From Streptomyces sp. NBC_01198 (GTDB lineage: Bacteria; Actinomycetota; Actinomycetes; Streptomycetales; Streptomycetaceae), in assembly GCF_036010485.1 (NCBI RefSeq), contig NZ_CP108568.1:3913001-3977000 (forward strand): a DNA stretch of 64,000 nucleotides, written 5' to 3'. The notes under the pieces were generated by a model. The model saw only the letters and a list, made by a program, of their open reading frames with translations, was not told the origin of the DNA and searched no databases. The first letter of the stretch is position 1; each line of letters begins with the position of its first letter. This document shows, one piece after another, positions 6,073 to 15,718 of this stretch. Position numbers and translations under genes: made by a program.

Positions 6073-7899
6073 ATGGGCCACTACAAGTCGAACCTCCGCG
6101 ACATCGAGTTCAACCTCTTCGAGGTGCTCGGCCGCGACCAGCTCTACGGCACGGGTCCGTTCGCCGACATGGACGCCGCCACGGCCAAGGACGTGCTGGC
6201 CGAGTTGACCCGGCTGGCGGAGAACGAACTGGCCGGGTCCTTCGCCGACGCCGACCGCAACCCGCCGGTCTTCGACCCCGGGACCGGCACCGCGGCGGTT
6301 CCCGAGACGTTCAAGAAGAGCTACGAGGCCTTCATGGACGCCGAATACTGGCGGCTCGGCCTGCCCGAGGAGATCGGCGGCACCACCGCGCCGCGCTCCC
6401 TGATCTGGTCCTACGCCGAACTGGTGCTCGGGTCGAACCCGGCGATCTGGATGTACTCGTCGGGTCCGGCCTTCGCCGGCATCCTCTACGACGAGGGCAC
6501 CGAGCAGCAGAAGAAGATCGCCGCGCTCGCGGTCGAGAAGCGCTGGGGCTCCACCATGGTCCTCACCGAGCCCGACGCGGGCTCCGACGTCGGCGCCGGC
6601 CGCACCAGGGCCGCCCGGCAGGACGACGGCAGCTGGCACATAACGGGCGTCAAGCGCTTCATCACCTCGGGCGAGCACGACATGTCCGAGAACATCATCC
6701 ACTACGTGCTGGCCCGCCCCGAGGGCGCCGGACCCGGCACCAAGGGCCTGTCGCTGTTCATGGTGCCGAAGTACGAGTTCGACTGGGAGACCGGCGAGTT
6801 GGGCGCCCGCAACGGCGTCTTCGCGACCAACGTCGAGCACAAGATGGGCCTGAAGGCGTCCAACACCTGCGAGTTGACCTTCGGCGACAAGCACCCCGCC
6901 AAGGGCTGGCTGATCGGCGACAAGCACGACGGCATCCGGCAGATGTTCCGGATCATCGAGTTCGCCCGCATGATGGTCGGCACGAAGGCCATCGCGACGC
7001 TGTCGACGGGGTATCTGAACGCGCTGGAGTACGCCAAGGAGCGCGTCCAGGGCCCCGACCTGGCGCAGTTCACGGACAAGGCCGCGCCCAAGGTCACCAT
7101 CACCCACCACCCCGACGTCCGGCGCTCGCTGATGACGCAGAAGGCGTACGCCGAGGGCATGCGCGCCCTGGTCCTCTACACCGCCACCGTCCAGGACGCC
7201 ATCCAGGTCGCCGAGGCCACCGGCGCCGACGCGCGCCAGCTGCACGGGCTCAACGACCTGCTGCTGCCGATCGTCAAGGGCTACGGCTCGGAGAAGTCCT
7301 ACGAGCAGCTGGCCCAGTCGCTGCAGACCTTCGGCGGCTCCGGCTACCTGCAGGAGTACCCGATCGAGCAGTACATCAGGGACGCCAAGATCGACACCCT
7401 CTACGAGGGCACCACCGCGATCCAGGGGCAGGACTACTTCTTCCGGAAGATCGTCCGCGACCAGGGGCAGGCGCTGACCACGCTGAGCGAGGAGATCAAG
7501 AAGTTCCTGGCCGAGGCCACCGGCGGGGCCGAACTCGCCGACGCGCGCGACCAGCTCGCCAAGGCCGCCGCCGACCTGGAGGCGATCGTCGGCACCATGC
7601 TGACCGACCTGGCCGCCACCGAGCAGGACGTCCGCTCGATCTACAAGGTCGGGCTGAACACCACCCGGCTGCTGCTCGCCTCCGGTGACGTGGTCGTCGC
7701 GTATCTGCTGCTGCGCGGCGCGGGCGTGGCGCTGGACAAGCTTCCGTCGGCCTCCGCCAGGGACACCGCCTTCTACACCGGCAAGGTCGCCGCCGCGAAG
7801 TTCTTCGCGACGAACATCCTGCCGGGCGTGGGGGTGCAGCGCGCGATGGCCGAGGCCGTCACGCTCGACGTGATGGACCTGCCGGAAGAGGCCTTCTGA
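6073..7899 (+). CDS. acyl-CoA dehydrogenase, FadE5-like
   Basis: A 608-residue flavoprotein, the length of the long actinobacterial FadE5-type enzymes. The N-terminal helical domain is followed by the FAD/substrate-binding middle domain ([21 protein letters not shown]), the helical C-domain with [18 protein letters not shown] and the [11 protein letters not shown] segment carrying the catalytic Glu, and an extra C-terminal domain. It oxidises acyl-CoA to 2-enoyl-CoA in beta-oxidation; long-chain preference is inferred from the subfamily. The start at 6073 ([10 protein letters not shown]) is the usual start of the subfamily. A strong terminator follows. Confidence 0.95.
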   Translation: MGHYKSNLRDIEFNLFEVLGRDQLYGTGPFADMDAATAKDVLAELTRLAENELAGSFADADRNPPVFDPGTGTAAVPETFKKSYEAFMDAEYWRLGLPEEIGGTTAPRSLIWSYAELVLGSNPAIWMYSSGPAFAGILYDEGTEQQKKIAALAVEKRWGSTMVLTEPDAGSDVGAGRTRAARQDDGSWHITGVKRFITSGEHDMSENIIHYVLARPEGAGPGTKGLSLFMVPKYEFDWETGELGARNGVFATNVEHKMGLKASNTCELTFGDKHPAKGWLIGDKHDGIRQMFRIIEFARMMVGTKAIATLSTGYLNALEYAKERVQGPDLAQFTDKAAPKVTITHHPDVRRSLMTQKAYAEGMRALVLYTATVQDAIQVAEATGADARQLHGLNDLLLPIVKGYGSEKSYEQLAQSLQTFGGSGYLQEYPIEQYIRDAKIDTLYEGTTAIQGQDYFFRKIVRDQGQALTTLSEEIKKFLAEATGGAELADARDQLAKAAADLEAIVGTMLTDLAATEQDVRSIYKVGLNTTRLLLASGDVVVAYLLLRGAGVALDKLPSASARDTAFYTGKVAAAKFFATNILPGVGVQRAMAEAVTLDVMDLPEEAF

Positions 7900-7913
7900 C
7901 CGCGGCTCTTCCC

Positions 7914-7955
7914 GCCGGGTGCCGCCACCGACTGGGTGGCGGCACCCGGCGTTTT
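7914..7955 (+). terminator. strong rho-independent terminator
   Basis: Perfect 16-bp arms (7914-7929 and 7935-7950) around a 5-nt loop, followed by GTTTTC. It terminates the acyl-CoA dehydrogenase transcript just before the next gene, on the same strand. Confidence 0.9.
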
Positions 7956-7969
7956 CTATGCTGGCCGGT

Positions 7970-9265
7970 ATGAGCCCGTCACCGCGCACCTTCGACCGCA
8001 CCCACACCGACGACCTCGCTGCCTTCGTCCAGGCAGGACCGTCCCCGTACCACGTGGTCGCCACCGTCGCGGCCCGACTGGAAAAGGCCGGATTCCGCCA
8101 GGTCGCGGAGACCGACGCCTGGGACGCCGAGACCGGCGGCAAGTACGTGCTGCGCGGCGGCGCCGTCGTCGCCTGGTACGTCCCGCAGGGCGCCCGCCCC
8201 GAGACGCCCTTCCGGGTGGTCGGCGCCCACACCGACTCCCCCAACCTGCGGGTCAAGCCCCGTCCCGACATGGGGACGGCCGGCTGGCGGCAGGTGGCCG
8301 TCGAGATCTACGGCGGCCCGCTGCTCAACAGCTGGCTGGACCGAGACCTGGGCCTGGCCGGCCGGCTGTCGCTGCGCGACGGCTCCTCCGCCCTGGTCAA
8401 CGTCGACCGCCCGCTGCTGCGGGTCGCGCAGCTCGCCGTCCACCTCGACCGCGGCGTCAACGACAACGGGCTCAACCTCGACCGGCAGCGGCACCTCCAG
8501 CCGCTGTGGGGCCTCGGCGAGGTCCACGACGGCGACCTCGTCGACTTCCTCGCCGCCGAGGCCGGCCTGGACCCCGACGACGTCGCCGGCTGGGACCTGA
8601 TGACGCACGACGTCCAGCCCCCCGCGTATCTGGGCCGGGACCGCGAACTGCTCGCCTCCCCGCGTCTGGACAACCTGCTGTCCGTGCACGCCTGTACGGC
8701 GGCGCTGCTGGCGGCGGTGGAGTCCGGCGACCTGGACGCCATCCCGGTGCTCGCGGCGTTCGACCACGAGGAGAACGGCAGCGAGTCCGACACCGGCGCG
8801 CAGGGCCCGCTGCTCGGCAACGTCCTGGAGCGCTCGGTCCACGCCCGCGGCGGCGGCTACGAGGACCGGCTGCGGGCCCTGGCCGGCACCGTCTGCGTCT
8901 CCTCCGACGTCGGCCACGCGGTGCACCCCAACTACGCCGAGAAGCACGACCCGACGCACCACCCCCGGGCCAACGGCGGGCCGATCCTCAAGACCAACGT
9001 CAACCAGCGCTACGCCACCGACGGCGGCGGCCGGGCGCTCTTCGCCGCCGTGTGCGACGCGGCCGGGGTGCCCTACCAGCACTTCGTGTCCAGCAACGCG
9101 ATGCCCTGCGGGACCACGATCGGCCCGATCACCGCGGCCCGCAACGGCATCACCACCATCGACGTCGGGGTGCCGATCCTGTCGATGCACTCCGCCCGCG
9201 AGCTGTGCGGGGCCGACGACCCGGGGCATCTGGCGACCGCGCTCGCGGGCTTCCTGACGGCGTAG
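7970..9265 (+). CDS. M18 family aspartyl-type aminopeptidase
   Basis: A 431-residue metalloaminopeptidase. The M18 zinc-binding motifs appear in order: GAHTDSPNLRVKP (His ligand), SPRLDNLLS (bridging Asp), DHEENGSES (catalytic Glu pair), SSDVGHAVHPNY, and SMHSARELCG near the C-terminus (last His). It trims N-terminal, mainly acidic, residues from peptides in the cytosol. The ATG at 7970 is preferred over one at 7919 because the latter lies inside the upstream terminator stem. It is a single-gene unit. Confidence 0.95.
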   Translation: MSPSPRTFDRTHTDDLAAFVQAGPSPYHVVATVAARLEKAGFRQVAETDAWDAETGGKYVLRGGAVVAWYVPQGARPETPFRVVGAHTDSPNLRVKPRPDMGTAGWRQVAVEIYGGPLLNSWLDRDLGLAGRLSLRDGSSALVNVDRPLLRVAQLAVHLDRGVNDNGLNLDRQRHLQPLWGLGEVHDGDLVDFLAAEAGLDPDDVAGWDLMTHDVQPPAYLGRDRELLASPRLDNLLSVHACTAALLAAVESGDLDAIPVLAAFDHEENGSESDTGAQGPLLGNVLERSVHARGGGYEDRLRALAGTVCVSSDVGHAVHPNYAEKHDPTHHPRANGGPILKTNVNQRYATDGGGRALFAAVCDAAGVPYQHFVSSNAMPCGTTIGPITAARNGITTIDVGVPILSMHSARELCGADDPGHLATALAGFLTA

Positions 9266-9335
9266 CGTTTCAGCGGGGGTGGCCGGGTAGGCGGTGCCTG
9301 AGAACCACTGAACTCCACCTCTGGAGGCGGGCATT

Positions 9336-9572
9336 GTGGGTATCGGAGGCTGCATCATCCTGATCGCGGTCGGCGCGGTCATCACCTTCGCGACGGACTG
9401 GCACGCCAAGGGCGTCAACATGGATCTGCTCGGCCTGATCATGATGGCCGTCGGCATGATCGGCCTTGCGGCCTACGTGAGCATCTTCAAGCGGCGCCGG
9501 ATCCCCCCGACCGCGGCCGGCGACGTGCCGCCCGTGGTCGAGGAGCGCTACTACACCGACCGGCGCTACTGA
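9336..9572 (+). CDS. small two-helix membrane protein (DUF6458-like)
   Basis: A 78-residue protein starting MGIGGCIILIAVGAVITFA. It has two hydrophobic segments (about 2-19 and 29-49) joined by a short loop, DWHAKGVNMDLL, then a basic KRRR anchor and a tail ending YYTDRRY. This is the pattern of the actinobacterial DUF6458 family, whose function is unknown. GTG 9336 follows GGAGG. Its last 7 bp overlap, tail to tail, the stop of the next gene on the other strand. Confidence 0.8.
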   Translation: MGIGGCIILIAVGAVITFATDWHAKGVNMDLLGLIMMAVGMIGLAAYVSIFKRRRIPPTAAGDVPPVVEERYYTDRRY

Positions 9573-11401
9573 GCCGGAGCCGCGTCCATTCCGGCCAGCA
9601 CCAGGGCCAGCCGGCGCTCGCCGGTGTCGGTCAGCCGGACCGGGACGCCCCAGTCCTGCTGGTGCACGTGGCACGCGGGATACTCGTTGGCCGGGTCGTC
9701 GTCGCAGGACGCGGCCATGGCCGAGACATGCAGGACGCCCTCCGGTACGGACGGGTCGAGCACCAGTTCGCGACGCAGGTCCGTCCCCTTGCCCGCGCCC
9801 TCCGCCAGCAGTTCCGGCGGGGTGGCGCTGACCAGCAGCCGGGTGGACGGCCCGTAGCGCTCGTCCAGCTTCTGGCCGGCCGGCGCGGAGAAGACCACGT
9901 CGAGCCGGAAGGCGCCGGCCGCGACATCGGTGGCGGCCCGCTGCGTGCGGTGCGCCACGGCCTCGACGCTTACCGCCTCCTCGGGCAGGTGCAGCCGGGT
10001 CAGCCGGTGCGCCGCCGACTCCACGACGACGATGTCGCCCTCCACCACGGCCGCGTCCGACGGCTCGCGCAGATCGGTGGCCAGCGTGCTGACCTCACCG
10101 GTGGCCGGGTCGTAGCGGCGCAGCGCGTTGTTGTACGTGTCGCTGACCGCGACCGAGCCGTCCGGCAGTCCGGTGACGCCGAGCGGATGCTGCAGCAGCG
10201 CCTGCCCGGCCGGGCCGTCGCGGTGGCCGAAGTCGAACAGGCCGGTGCCGACGGCGGTACGGATGACGTAGCCCTCGCCCTCGGTGGCCCGCTCGACCCA
10301 GCGCAGCGCCGACGTCTCGGAGTCCGCGATCCACATCCGGCTCCCGGCCGCCGCCAGCCCGGACGGCTGCGCGAACCAGGCGTCGGCGGCGCGGCCGTCG
10401 ACCAGGCCCTCGTTGGTGGTACCCGCCGCCACCTCGATGCGGCCGGCCGCCGGGTCGTACGTCCACAGTTGGTGGACGCCGGCCATCGCGATCCACACCC
10501 GGTCCTCGAACCACGCCACGTCCCACGGCGAGGACAGGTCCACCTCGCGCGCCTCGCCGCTGGTCGGCGACCCCTGCCACCACTGGCGGCCGGTGCCGGC
10601 CTCCGTCGTGACCCGGCCGCTGTCCAGGTCGAGCCTGCGCAGCGCGTGGTTGACGGTGTCCGCGACGATCACGCCGCCGTCGGGCAGCAGGGCCAGCCCC
10701 TGCGGCTCGCTGAACCGCGCGGTCGCCGCGTCGCCGTCCGCGAAGCCGCGCTCGCCGCTGCCGATCCGGCGTACGACGCTCTGGCCGTCCGCCGCCAGCT
10801 CCACCAGGGCGTGCCGCGTCGAGTCCGACACCAGGTAGTGCCCGGAGCCGGGCAGCGCCAGCATCTTGCCCGGGAAGCGCAGATCGGTCGCCACCGGCTC
10901 AGGCGGCACGTACACGCCCTCGCCGCGCCGCAGCGTGCCCTTCGCCCCGTGCTCGGCCTCCAGGTCCGTGACCAGCCGCTCCAGCGCGTGCGCGTGCCCC
11001 TCGCCGGCGTGCTGCGCGACGACGTAGCCCTCCGGGTCGATCACCACCAGCGTCGGCCACGCCCGGACCGCGTACTGCTTCCAGGTCGCCAGCTGCGGGT
11101 CGTCGAGCACCGGGTGGTGCACCGCGTACCGCTCGACGGCGTCGACCACGGCCTGGTGCTCCGCCTCGTGCACGAACTTCGGCGAGTGCACGCCAACGAT
11201 CACCACGGTGTCGCGGTGCCGCTCCTCCAGCTCGCGCAGCTCGTCGAGAACATGCAGGCAGTTCACACAGCAGAAGGTCCAGAAGTCCAGGATCACGATG
11301 GATCCGCGCAGGTCGGCGAGGGTGGGGGTGGCCTCGCCCGTATTCAGCCAGCCGCCCTTGCCGATCAGCTCGGGCGCCCGGACGCGTGCACGTGCAGTCA
11401 T
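9566..11401 (-). CDS. thioredoxin-like / NHL-repeat protein
   Basis: A 611-residue protein with an N-terminal TlpA-type thioredoxin fold (about 5-150; DFWTFCCVNCLHVLDELREL, with a C-V-N-C redox pair) followed by NHL beta-propeller repeats (about 170-490; repeats such as PQGLALLPDGGVIVADTVNH, QPSGLAAAGSRMWIADSETS and HPLGVTGLPDGSVAVSDTYN). No signal peptide is seen, so it is probably cytosolic. Homologues are widespread in actinobacteria; a role in thiol redox or protein interaction is inferred only. The ATG at 11401 fits the domain start. It is divergent from the LURP-one gene, 40 bp apart. Confidence 0.88.
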   Translation of the reverse strand: MTARARVRAPELIGKGGWLNTGEATPTLADLRGSIVILDFWTFCCVNCLHVLDELRELEERHRDTVVIVGVHSPKFVHEAEHQAVVDAVERYAVHHPVLDDPQLATWKQYAVRAWPTLVVIDPEGYVVAQHAGEGHAHALERLVTDLEAEHGAKGTLRRGEGVYVPPEPVATDLRFPGKMLALPGSGHYLVSDSTRHALVELAADGQSVVRRIGSGERGFADGDAATARFSEPQGLALLPDGGVIVADTVNHALRRLDLDSGRVTTEAGTGRQWWQGSPTSGEAREVDLSSPWDVAWFEDRVWIAMAGVHQLWTYDPAAGRIEVAAGTTNEGLVDGRAADAWFAQPSGLAAAGSRMWIADSETSALRWVERATEGEGYVIRTAVGTGLFDFGHRDGPAGQALLQHPLGVTGLPDGSVAVSDTYNNALRRYDPATGEVSTLATDLREPSDAAVVEGDIVVVESAAHRLTRLHLPEEAVSVEAVAHRTQRAATDVAAGAFRLDVVFSAPAGQKLDERYGPSTRLLVSATPPELLAEGAGKGTDLRRELVLDPSVPEGVLHVSAMAASCDDDPANEYPACHVHQQDWGVPVRLTDTGERRLALVLAGMDAAPAQ

Positions 11402-11441
11402 ATCCCCATCCAACAGCATCACGAGGGGTAGGCATTCCCCC

Positions 11442-11927
11442 ATGAAATACGTAGTGCGGGAGAAGATGTTCGCCGTCGGCGACGACTACTGGATCGAGGA
11501 CGAGGACGGCCGCAAGGCCTTCTACGTCGACGGGAAGGCGCTCAGGGTCAGGGAGACCCTGGAGCTCCAGGACCCGTCAGGTGCGGTGCTCGTCGTCATC
11601 CACAAGAAGCTGATCTCCGTGCGGGACGCGATGACGATCGAGCGGGACGGCGACGTCCTGGTCACCGTCCGCAAGAAGCGGCTCACCCTGCTGCACGAGG
11701 CCTACCGCGCCCACCTCGCCTCCGGCGAGGAGCTGGAGATCCGCGGCGACCTCATCGGCAAGGAGTTCGACATCGAGTACGAGGGGGAGCGCCTCGCCCG
11801 CATCTCGCGCCGCTGGTTCTCCCTCCGCGACGCGTACGCGATCGACATCGAACGGCCCGACGCGGACGCCGCGATGCTCATCGCGATCGCCATCTGCGTC
11901 GACCGCCTGGTCGTGGAGGAGGACTAG
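11442..11927 (+). CDS. LURP-one-related (tubby-like fold) protein
   Basis: A 161-residue protein, wholly a LURP-one/LOR domain: MKYVVREKMFAVGDDYWIED, then the repeated strand patterns ALRVRETLELQD, KKLISVRDAMTIE and RRWFSLRDAYAIDI. The fold resembles phospholipid scramblase and tubby proteins. Bacterial members have no established function. The start at 11442 is the family start and the length is typical. It ends at a cluster of palindromes in the convergent gap to the hydrolase gene. Confidence 0.88.
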   Translation: MKYVVREKMFAVGDDYWIEDEDGRKAFYVDGKALRVRETLELQDPSGAVLVVIHKKLISVRDAMTIERDGDVLVTVRKKRLTLLHEAYRAHLASGEELEIRGDLIGKEFDIEYEGERLARISRRWFSLRDAYAIDIERPDADAAMLIAIAICVDRLVVEED

Positions 11928-11957
11928 CCCTCCGGGGGTTCGCCAGACCCCCCGGGC

Positions 11958-12090
11958 GGTGCCACGTGCGGTGGCCGCCGCCCAGGGGGGTGCCACGTGT
12001 GGTGGCGGTGCGTCTTTCCCAGCGTCGTGGTTGCGCGCGCAGTTCGCCACGCAGCGCAGGATGCGAGGGCCACCGCGAGTGGCACCCCCC
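11958..12090. repeat. cluster of three GCCAC-N5-GTGGC palindromes in a convergent gap
   Basis: The same palindrome occurs at 11961-11975, 11992-12006 and 12069-12083, each with perfect 5-bp arms and a 5-nt loop. The first two are part of an 18-bp direct repeat (11958-11975 and 11989-12006) with one mismatch. In addition, 11985-11996 and 12079-12090 form a 12-bp inverted repeat that could pair over about 80 nt. It lies between the 3' ends of two convergent genes, so a bidirectional termination or mRNA 3'-end role is plausible. Confidence 0.7.
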
Positions 12091-12099
12091 AGGCGCGCG

Positions 12100-12921
12100 C
12101 TACGCCTCCCGCAGGGGAGCGACGCCGAGGACGCGGTCGCGGAGTACCGGAAAATCCGTGCGGGTCGCGGCGACCCTGCCCGGGTCGAGGTCGACGGTGA
12201 GGACCTCCTCGGCGTCGCCGGCCTCGGCGAGGACGGCCCCCCAGGGGTCGACGACCATGCTGTGGCCGGCCTGCGGCACCCCCGCGTGCGTCCCCGCGGT
12301 CCCGCACGCGAGCACGTAGGCCTGGTTCTCCACCGCCCGCGCCTGCACCAGCACCCGCCAGTGCGCGAGCCGTCGCGCGGGCCACCCCGCCGGGATGACC
12401 AGCATCTCGGCGCCCTCGTCGACCAGCAGCCGGAACTGCTCGGGAAAGCGCAGGTCGTAGCAGGTCGCGAGGCCGAGCACGCCGTGCGGCAGCCGCGCGG
12501 CGACGATCCGCGAGCCCCCCGCCATGAGCACCGCCTCACCGCGGTCGAAGCCGAAGCGGTGGATCTTGCGATAGGCGGCGTGCAGCGTCCCGTCCGGCGC
12601 GAAGAGCAGCGAGGTGTTGTAGAGCGGCCCGTCGGGCCACGGCTCGCGTTCGACGATCGAACCGGCGTGCAGCCACACCCCCGCGTCCCGCGCGGCAGCG
12701 CTCATCGCCTCGGCGGTGGGACCGCCGTCGACCCGCTCGGCGCCGGCCGCGAAGTCGTCCGAGGCGAAGGCGCCGACCGGCCACAATTCGGGCAGCACGA
12801 CAAGATCCGCGCCCGCCTGGGCGCGGACGAGGGCAGCCGCACGGCGCCGCCGGTCGGCGGTGGTCTCGGCCGGGTCGACCTCGATCTGGAGAAGCGTTGC
12901 GCGCACCTGGACACCGCCCAT
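12100..12921 (-). CDS. carbon-nitrogen hydrolase (nitrilase superfamily)
   Basis: A 273-residue enzyme with the full nitrilase-fold catalytic set: Glu45 in VVLPELWP, Lys119 in YRKIHRF and Cys154 in LATCYDLRFPE. The pattern suits the omega-amidase/Nit-type amidohydrolase branch, which cleaves small amides such as deaminated glutathione or 2-oxoglutaramate; the substrate is not fixed by sequence. Start ATG 12921 (MGGVQVRATLLQIE) suits the family; a longer frame exists. It is transcribed convergently with the LURP-one gene and divergently from the MDMPI-like gene. Confidence 0.92.
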   Translation of the reverse strand: MGGVQVRATLLQIEVDPAETTADRRRRAAALVRAQAGADLVVLPELWPVGAFASDDFAAGAERVDGGPTAEAMSAAARDAGVWLHAGSIVEREPWPDGPLYNTSLLFAPDGTLHAAYRKIHRFGFDRGEAVLMAGGSRIVAARLPHGVLGLATCYDLRFPEQFRLLVDEGAEMLVIPAGWPARRLAHWRVLVQARAVENQAYVLACGTAGTHAGVPQAGHSMVVDPWGAVLAEAGDAEEVLTVDLDPGRVAATRTDFPVLRDRVLGVAPLREA

Positions 12922-13040
12922 ACGTTGGGTCGTCAAGCCGGGCCTACCATCGTCACTCGAAAGCACTGCGTGGGCGCCCGCGCGCAGCGTAACTTAGGCG
13001 CCAACCACCACGACCGCGCACCGATCCGTCGAGGGGTCCC

Positions 13041-13865
13041 GTGACCGTCCACAGCAAGCTCCAGCCGTATATCGACGCCTGGACCCACTCCATAGAGTCC
13101 ATCAACGAACTGGTGACCCCACTGGCCGAGGGGGAGTGGAACCGCCCCACGGAGTGCCCCTACTGGTCGGTGCGCGACATCGTGTCCCACATCATCGGCT
13201 TCGAGTGCGAGCTGCTCGGCGATCCGCGCCCGATCCACACACTTCCCAGCGATCTCCGGCACATCACCAGCGAGGCCGCGCGCTACACCGAGGTGCCGGT
13301 CGACATCCGGCGGCACCACACCGCCCCCGAGATGACCTCGGAGCTGGAGTACACGATCATCCGCAGGTCGCGGCAGCTGCGCAACGAGACACGGCAGCCG
13401 GACGCGGAGGTACGGGCGATCGGCGGCGGCGAGGTCACCCTTGAGGAGCAGTTGTGGGCGCGCGTCTTTGACGTATGGGTGCACGAGCAGGACCTGCGCA
13501 GGGCCCTGGACACGCCGGGCAACCTGGCGTCCGCCGAGGCCGTGCTGGCCCGTGACCACCTGCTGCGCTCGCTGCCGAAGCTGGTCGCGCACGACGCGGG
13601 TGCCAAGGCCGGGGCCGCGGTGGTCTTCGACGTGCACGGGCCGCTGGAGTTCATGCGGACGGTGCGGGTCAACGCCGAGGGCCGCGGGTCCATCGACTCG
13701 GCGGTCTCCCTGGGCCCCGCGGTGACCTTCGCCCTGGACTGGGAGACCTTCCTGCGGCTGCTGACCGGCCGGGTGCGGCCCGCGGCGGTCGCCGACCGGC
13801 TCAAGATCGAGGGCGACACGGCGCTGGCCGAGACGATCCTGCAGCACATCGCGGTGACGCGCTGA
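13041..13865 (+). CDS. maleylpyruvate isomerase family mycothiol-dependent enzyme
   Basis: A 274-residue DinB/MDMPI-fold protein. The N-terminal four-helix bundle starts with LAEGEWNRPTECPYWSVRDI and VSHIIGFECELL, where the first His belongs to the expected metal triad, and a further VFDVWVHEQDLRRAL segment supplies the other ligands. The C-terminal domain is an SCP2-like fold. Family members use mycothiol as cofactor in isomerase or transferase reactions; the exact reaction is unknown. GTG 13041 is the only reasonable start. A terminator follows. Confidence 0.88.
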   Translation: MTVHSKLQPYIDAWTHSIESINELVTPLAEGEWNRPTECPYWSVRDIVSHIIGFECELLGDPRPIHTLPSDLRHITSEAARYTEVPVDIRRHHTAPEMTSELEYTIIRRSRQLRNETRQPDAEVRAIGGGEVTLEEQLWARVFDVWVHEQDLRRALDTPGNLASAEAVLARDHLLRSLPKLVAHDAGAKAGAAVVFDVHGPLEFMRTVRVNAEGRGSIDSAVSLGPAVTFALDWETFLRLLTGRVRPAAVADRLKIEGDTALAETILQHIAVTR

Positions 13866-13886
13866 GGCGGTCCCGGGACCGTGGGA

Positions 13887-13933
13887 GGGCCGGTGGCGGC
13901 GGGTGCGAACCCGCCGGCACCGGCCCTTTGCAT
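13887..13933 (+). terminator. rho-independent terminator after the MDMPI-like gene
   Basis: GGGCCGGTG...GCGGGT and ACCCGC...CACCGGCCC form a long, slightly interrupted stem around GCGA, followed by TTTGC. It lies 20-70 bp past the stop codon. Confidence 0.7.
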
Positions 13934-14122
13934 ATAACCGACGGATCGTCAAGAGCGGTGTGAATCGGGCGACTTCGGCGAGTAGGGTGCAGAGCGCGGA
14001 AATCCCTCACGACTCTCGCGTCCCGGGGAATGCTCCGCTTTCCGCCGGCCCTTCTCCCCCCTCCGCCCCCACGGCTCACGGCAGGCGGCCGGCTGCCGGC
14101 CACCGCCACGAGGTAGCTATCG

Positions 14123-15718
14123 ATGTCAGCCGCAGCGCAGCCCCCGTCACCCCCGCCTCCTCCCCCGCTCGCGGGCCCGCCCCGCAGAGCGCCGGTGTGG
14201 CCGGTCCACGGTCCGCCGGTGGCCGCCACCCTCGCGGTCGCCGCGGCCGGCGGCTGGGCGGTGTCGCGTACCGCGGCCGTCGACCGGCCCACCGTCGGCG
14301 TGCTGGCGGCCGCGGCGGCGCTGCTGCTCGGCGCGGTGGTCGCGCTGGCCGGCGTCTGGTCGCGGACGGCAGACCGGCTGGCGGCGGAGACCGCCAGGGC
14401 CGGGCTGGCCGCGGACGCGGCGCGGGCGGCGAACGACCGGGAGACCGCCCTGCGGGCGGGCCTGGCGGCCGAGACGGCGCGGGCGGCGGCGCTGGAGGAC
14501 GCGGCGGACCGGTTGACCGAGGTGATCCTGCCCGCGGCGGCCGAGCAGCTGCGCTCGGGCAAGTCGGCGCCGACGGTGCTCGCCAGGCTGGAGCGCACGC
14601 CAGGTGCCGCCCACCAGCGGCTGCTTGAGGCGCTGGTCGGCGAGGTCGGCGCCAGCGAGCGGATGCGGGCCGCGGTCATGGCGGCCTGCGCGAACACCGC
14701 GAGCCGGGTGCAGGCGCTGACCACCAGCATGCTCGCCGACCTGCGCGACATGCAGATGCGGCACGGCGAGGAGGTGCTCGGCGACCTGCTGCTGATCGAC
14801 CACCAGACCTCGCAGGCGGGGCGGATGGCGGACAGCATCGCGGTGATCACCGGGTCCCGCTCGGGCCGCCGCTGGACCCGGCCGATCGTGATGGAGAGCA
14901 TCCTGCGCGGCGCGCTGGGCCGGATCAACGAATACCGCCGGGTGCGGCTGCACTCCGCCTCCACCGCGGCGGTCGCCGGTTACGCGGCCGAGGGCGTCAT
15001 GCACGCCCTCGCCGAGATCATGGACAACGCGACCATCTTCTCGCCGCCGACCGAGGAGGTGCACGTGTACGTGCAGGAGACGCACACCGGTGTCGTCGTC
15101 ACCGTCGAGGACGGCGGCCTGGAGATGCCGCCCTCCACGCTGCTGCGGGCCGAGAGGCTGGTGTCGGCCGCGCCGCTGGACCTGCGTGACCTGTCGGGGA
15201 CCCGCTTCGGGCTCGCGGTGGTGGGCTGCCTGGCCCGCAAGTACGGCCTGACGGTGTCCTTCCGTCCCTCCTCGCGGGGCGGCACGGGCGTGGTGGTGCT
15301 GATCCCGCCGAAGCTGATCACCCGGCCCCGCGAGGACTGGCCGCCGCTGCCCGCCCAGAACGCCTGGGGCCACGACCGCGCCCGCGCCGCGCTGCCGCCG
15401 GCGCGTACGGAAGCGCGTACGGAACCCGCGCGTACGGCCGCGGGGGACGCGGACGCCGGGCGTACCGACCGCGTGACCGACGGGGACGGGCACGTGGAGG
15501 GCGTACGCGCCGCCGCGCCGCCGCTGCCCAAGCGGACCAGGGGCCGGACGCTGGCCGAGTCCGGGCATCTGGACCTCATCGCCGCGGCCGCACGGCCCCG
15601 CTCCGCGGCCGCCGCGGAGCGGGACGCGCAGTCCAGGGCCACGTCAGGTGAGCGCTTCCGCGCCTTCCGCCGGGCCGCACTCGGAGAACCGCACACAGGA
15701 CAGGACACCGACAGATGA
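14123..15718 (+). CDS. cvnA: conservon protein CvnA, sensor-kinase-like ATPase
   Basis: A 531-residue membrane protein. Two N-terminal membrane helices (about 27-45 and 58-75) precede a coiled-coil/HAMP-like stretch rich in Ala and Arg, then a histidine-kinase-type ATPase domain (HALAEIMDNATIFSPPTEEV N-box; TVEDGGLEMP; a degenerate G-box at FGLAVVGCLARKYG). The C-terminal 150 residues are disordered. In conservons this protein forms a membrane complex with the roadblock, DUF742 and GTPase partners, like a G-protein-coupled system. The ATG overlaps nothing upstream, and the stop overlaps cvnB by 4 bases. The signal sensed is unknown. Confidence 0.93.
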   Translation: MSAAAQPPSPPPPPPLAGPPRRAPVWPVHGPPVAATLAVAAAGGWAVSRTAAVDRPTVGVLAAAAALLLGAVVALAGVWSRTADRLAAETARAGLAADAARAANDRETALRAGLAAETARAAALEDAADRLTEVILPAAAEQLRSGKSAPTVLARLERTPGAAHQRLLEALVGEVGASERMRAAVMAACANTASRVQALTTSMLADLRDMQMRHGEEVLGDLLLIDHQTSQAGRMADSIAVITGSRSGRRWTRPIVMESILRGALGRINEYRRVRLHSASTAAVAGYAAEGVMHALAEIMDNATIFSPPTEEVHVYVQETHTGVVVTVEDGGLEMPPSTLLRAERLVSAAPLDLRDLSGTRFGLAVVGCLARKYGLTVSFRPSSRGGTGVVVLIPPKLITRPREDWPPLPAQNAWGHDRARAALPPARTEARTEPARTAAGDADAGRTDRVTDGDGHVEGVRAAAPPLPKRTRGRTLAESGHLDLIAAAARPRSAAAAERDAQSRATSGERFRAFRRAALGEPHTGQDTDR

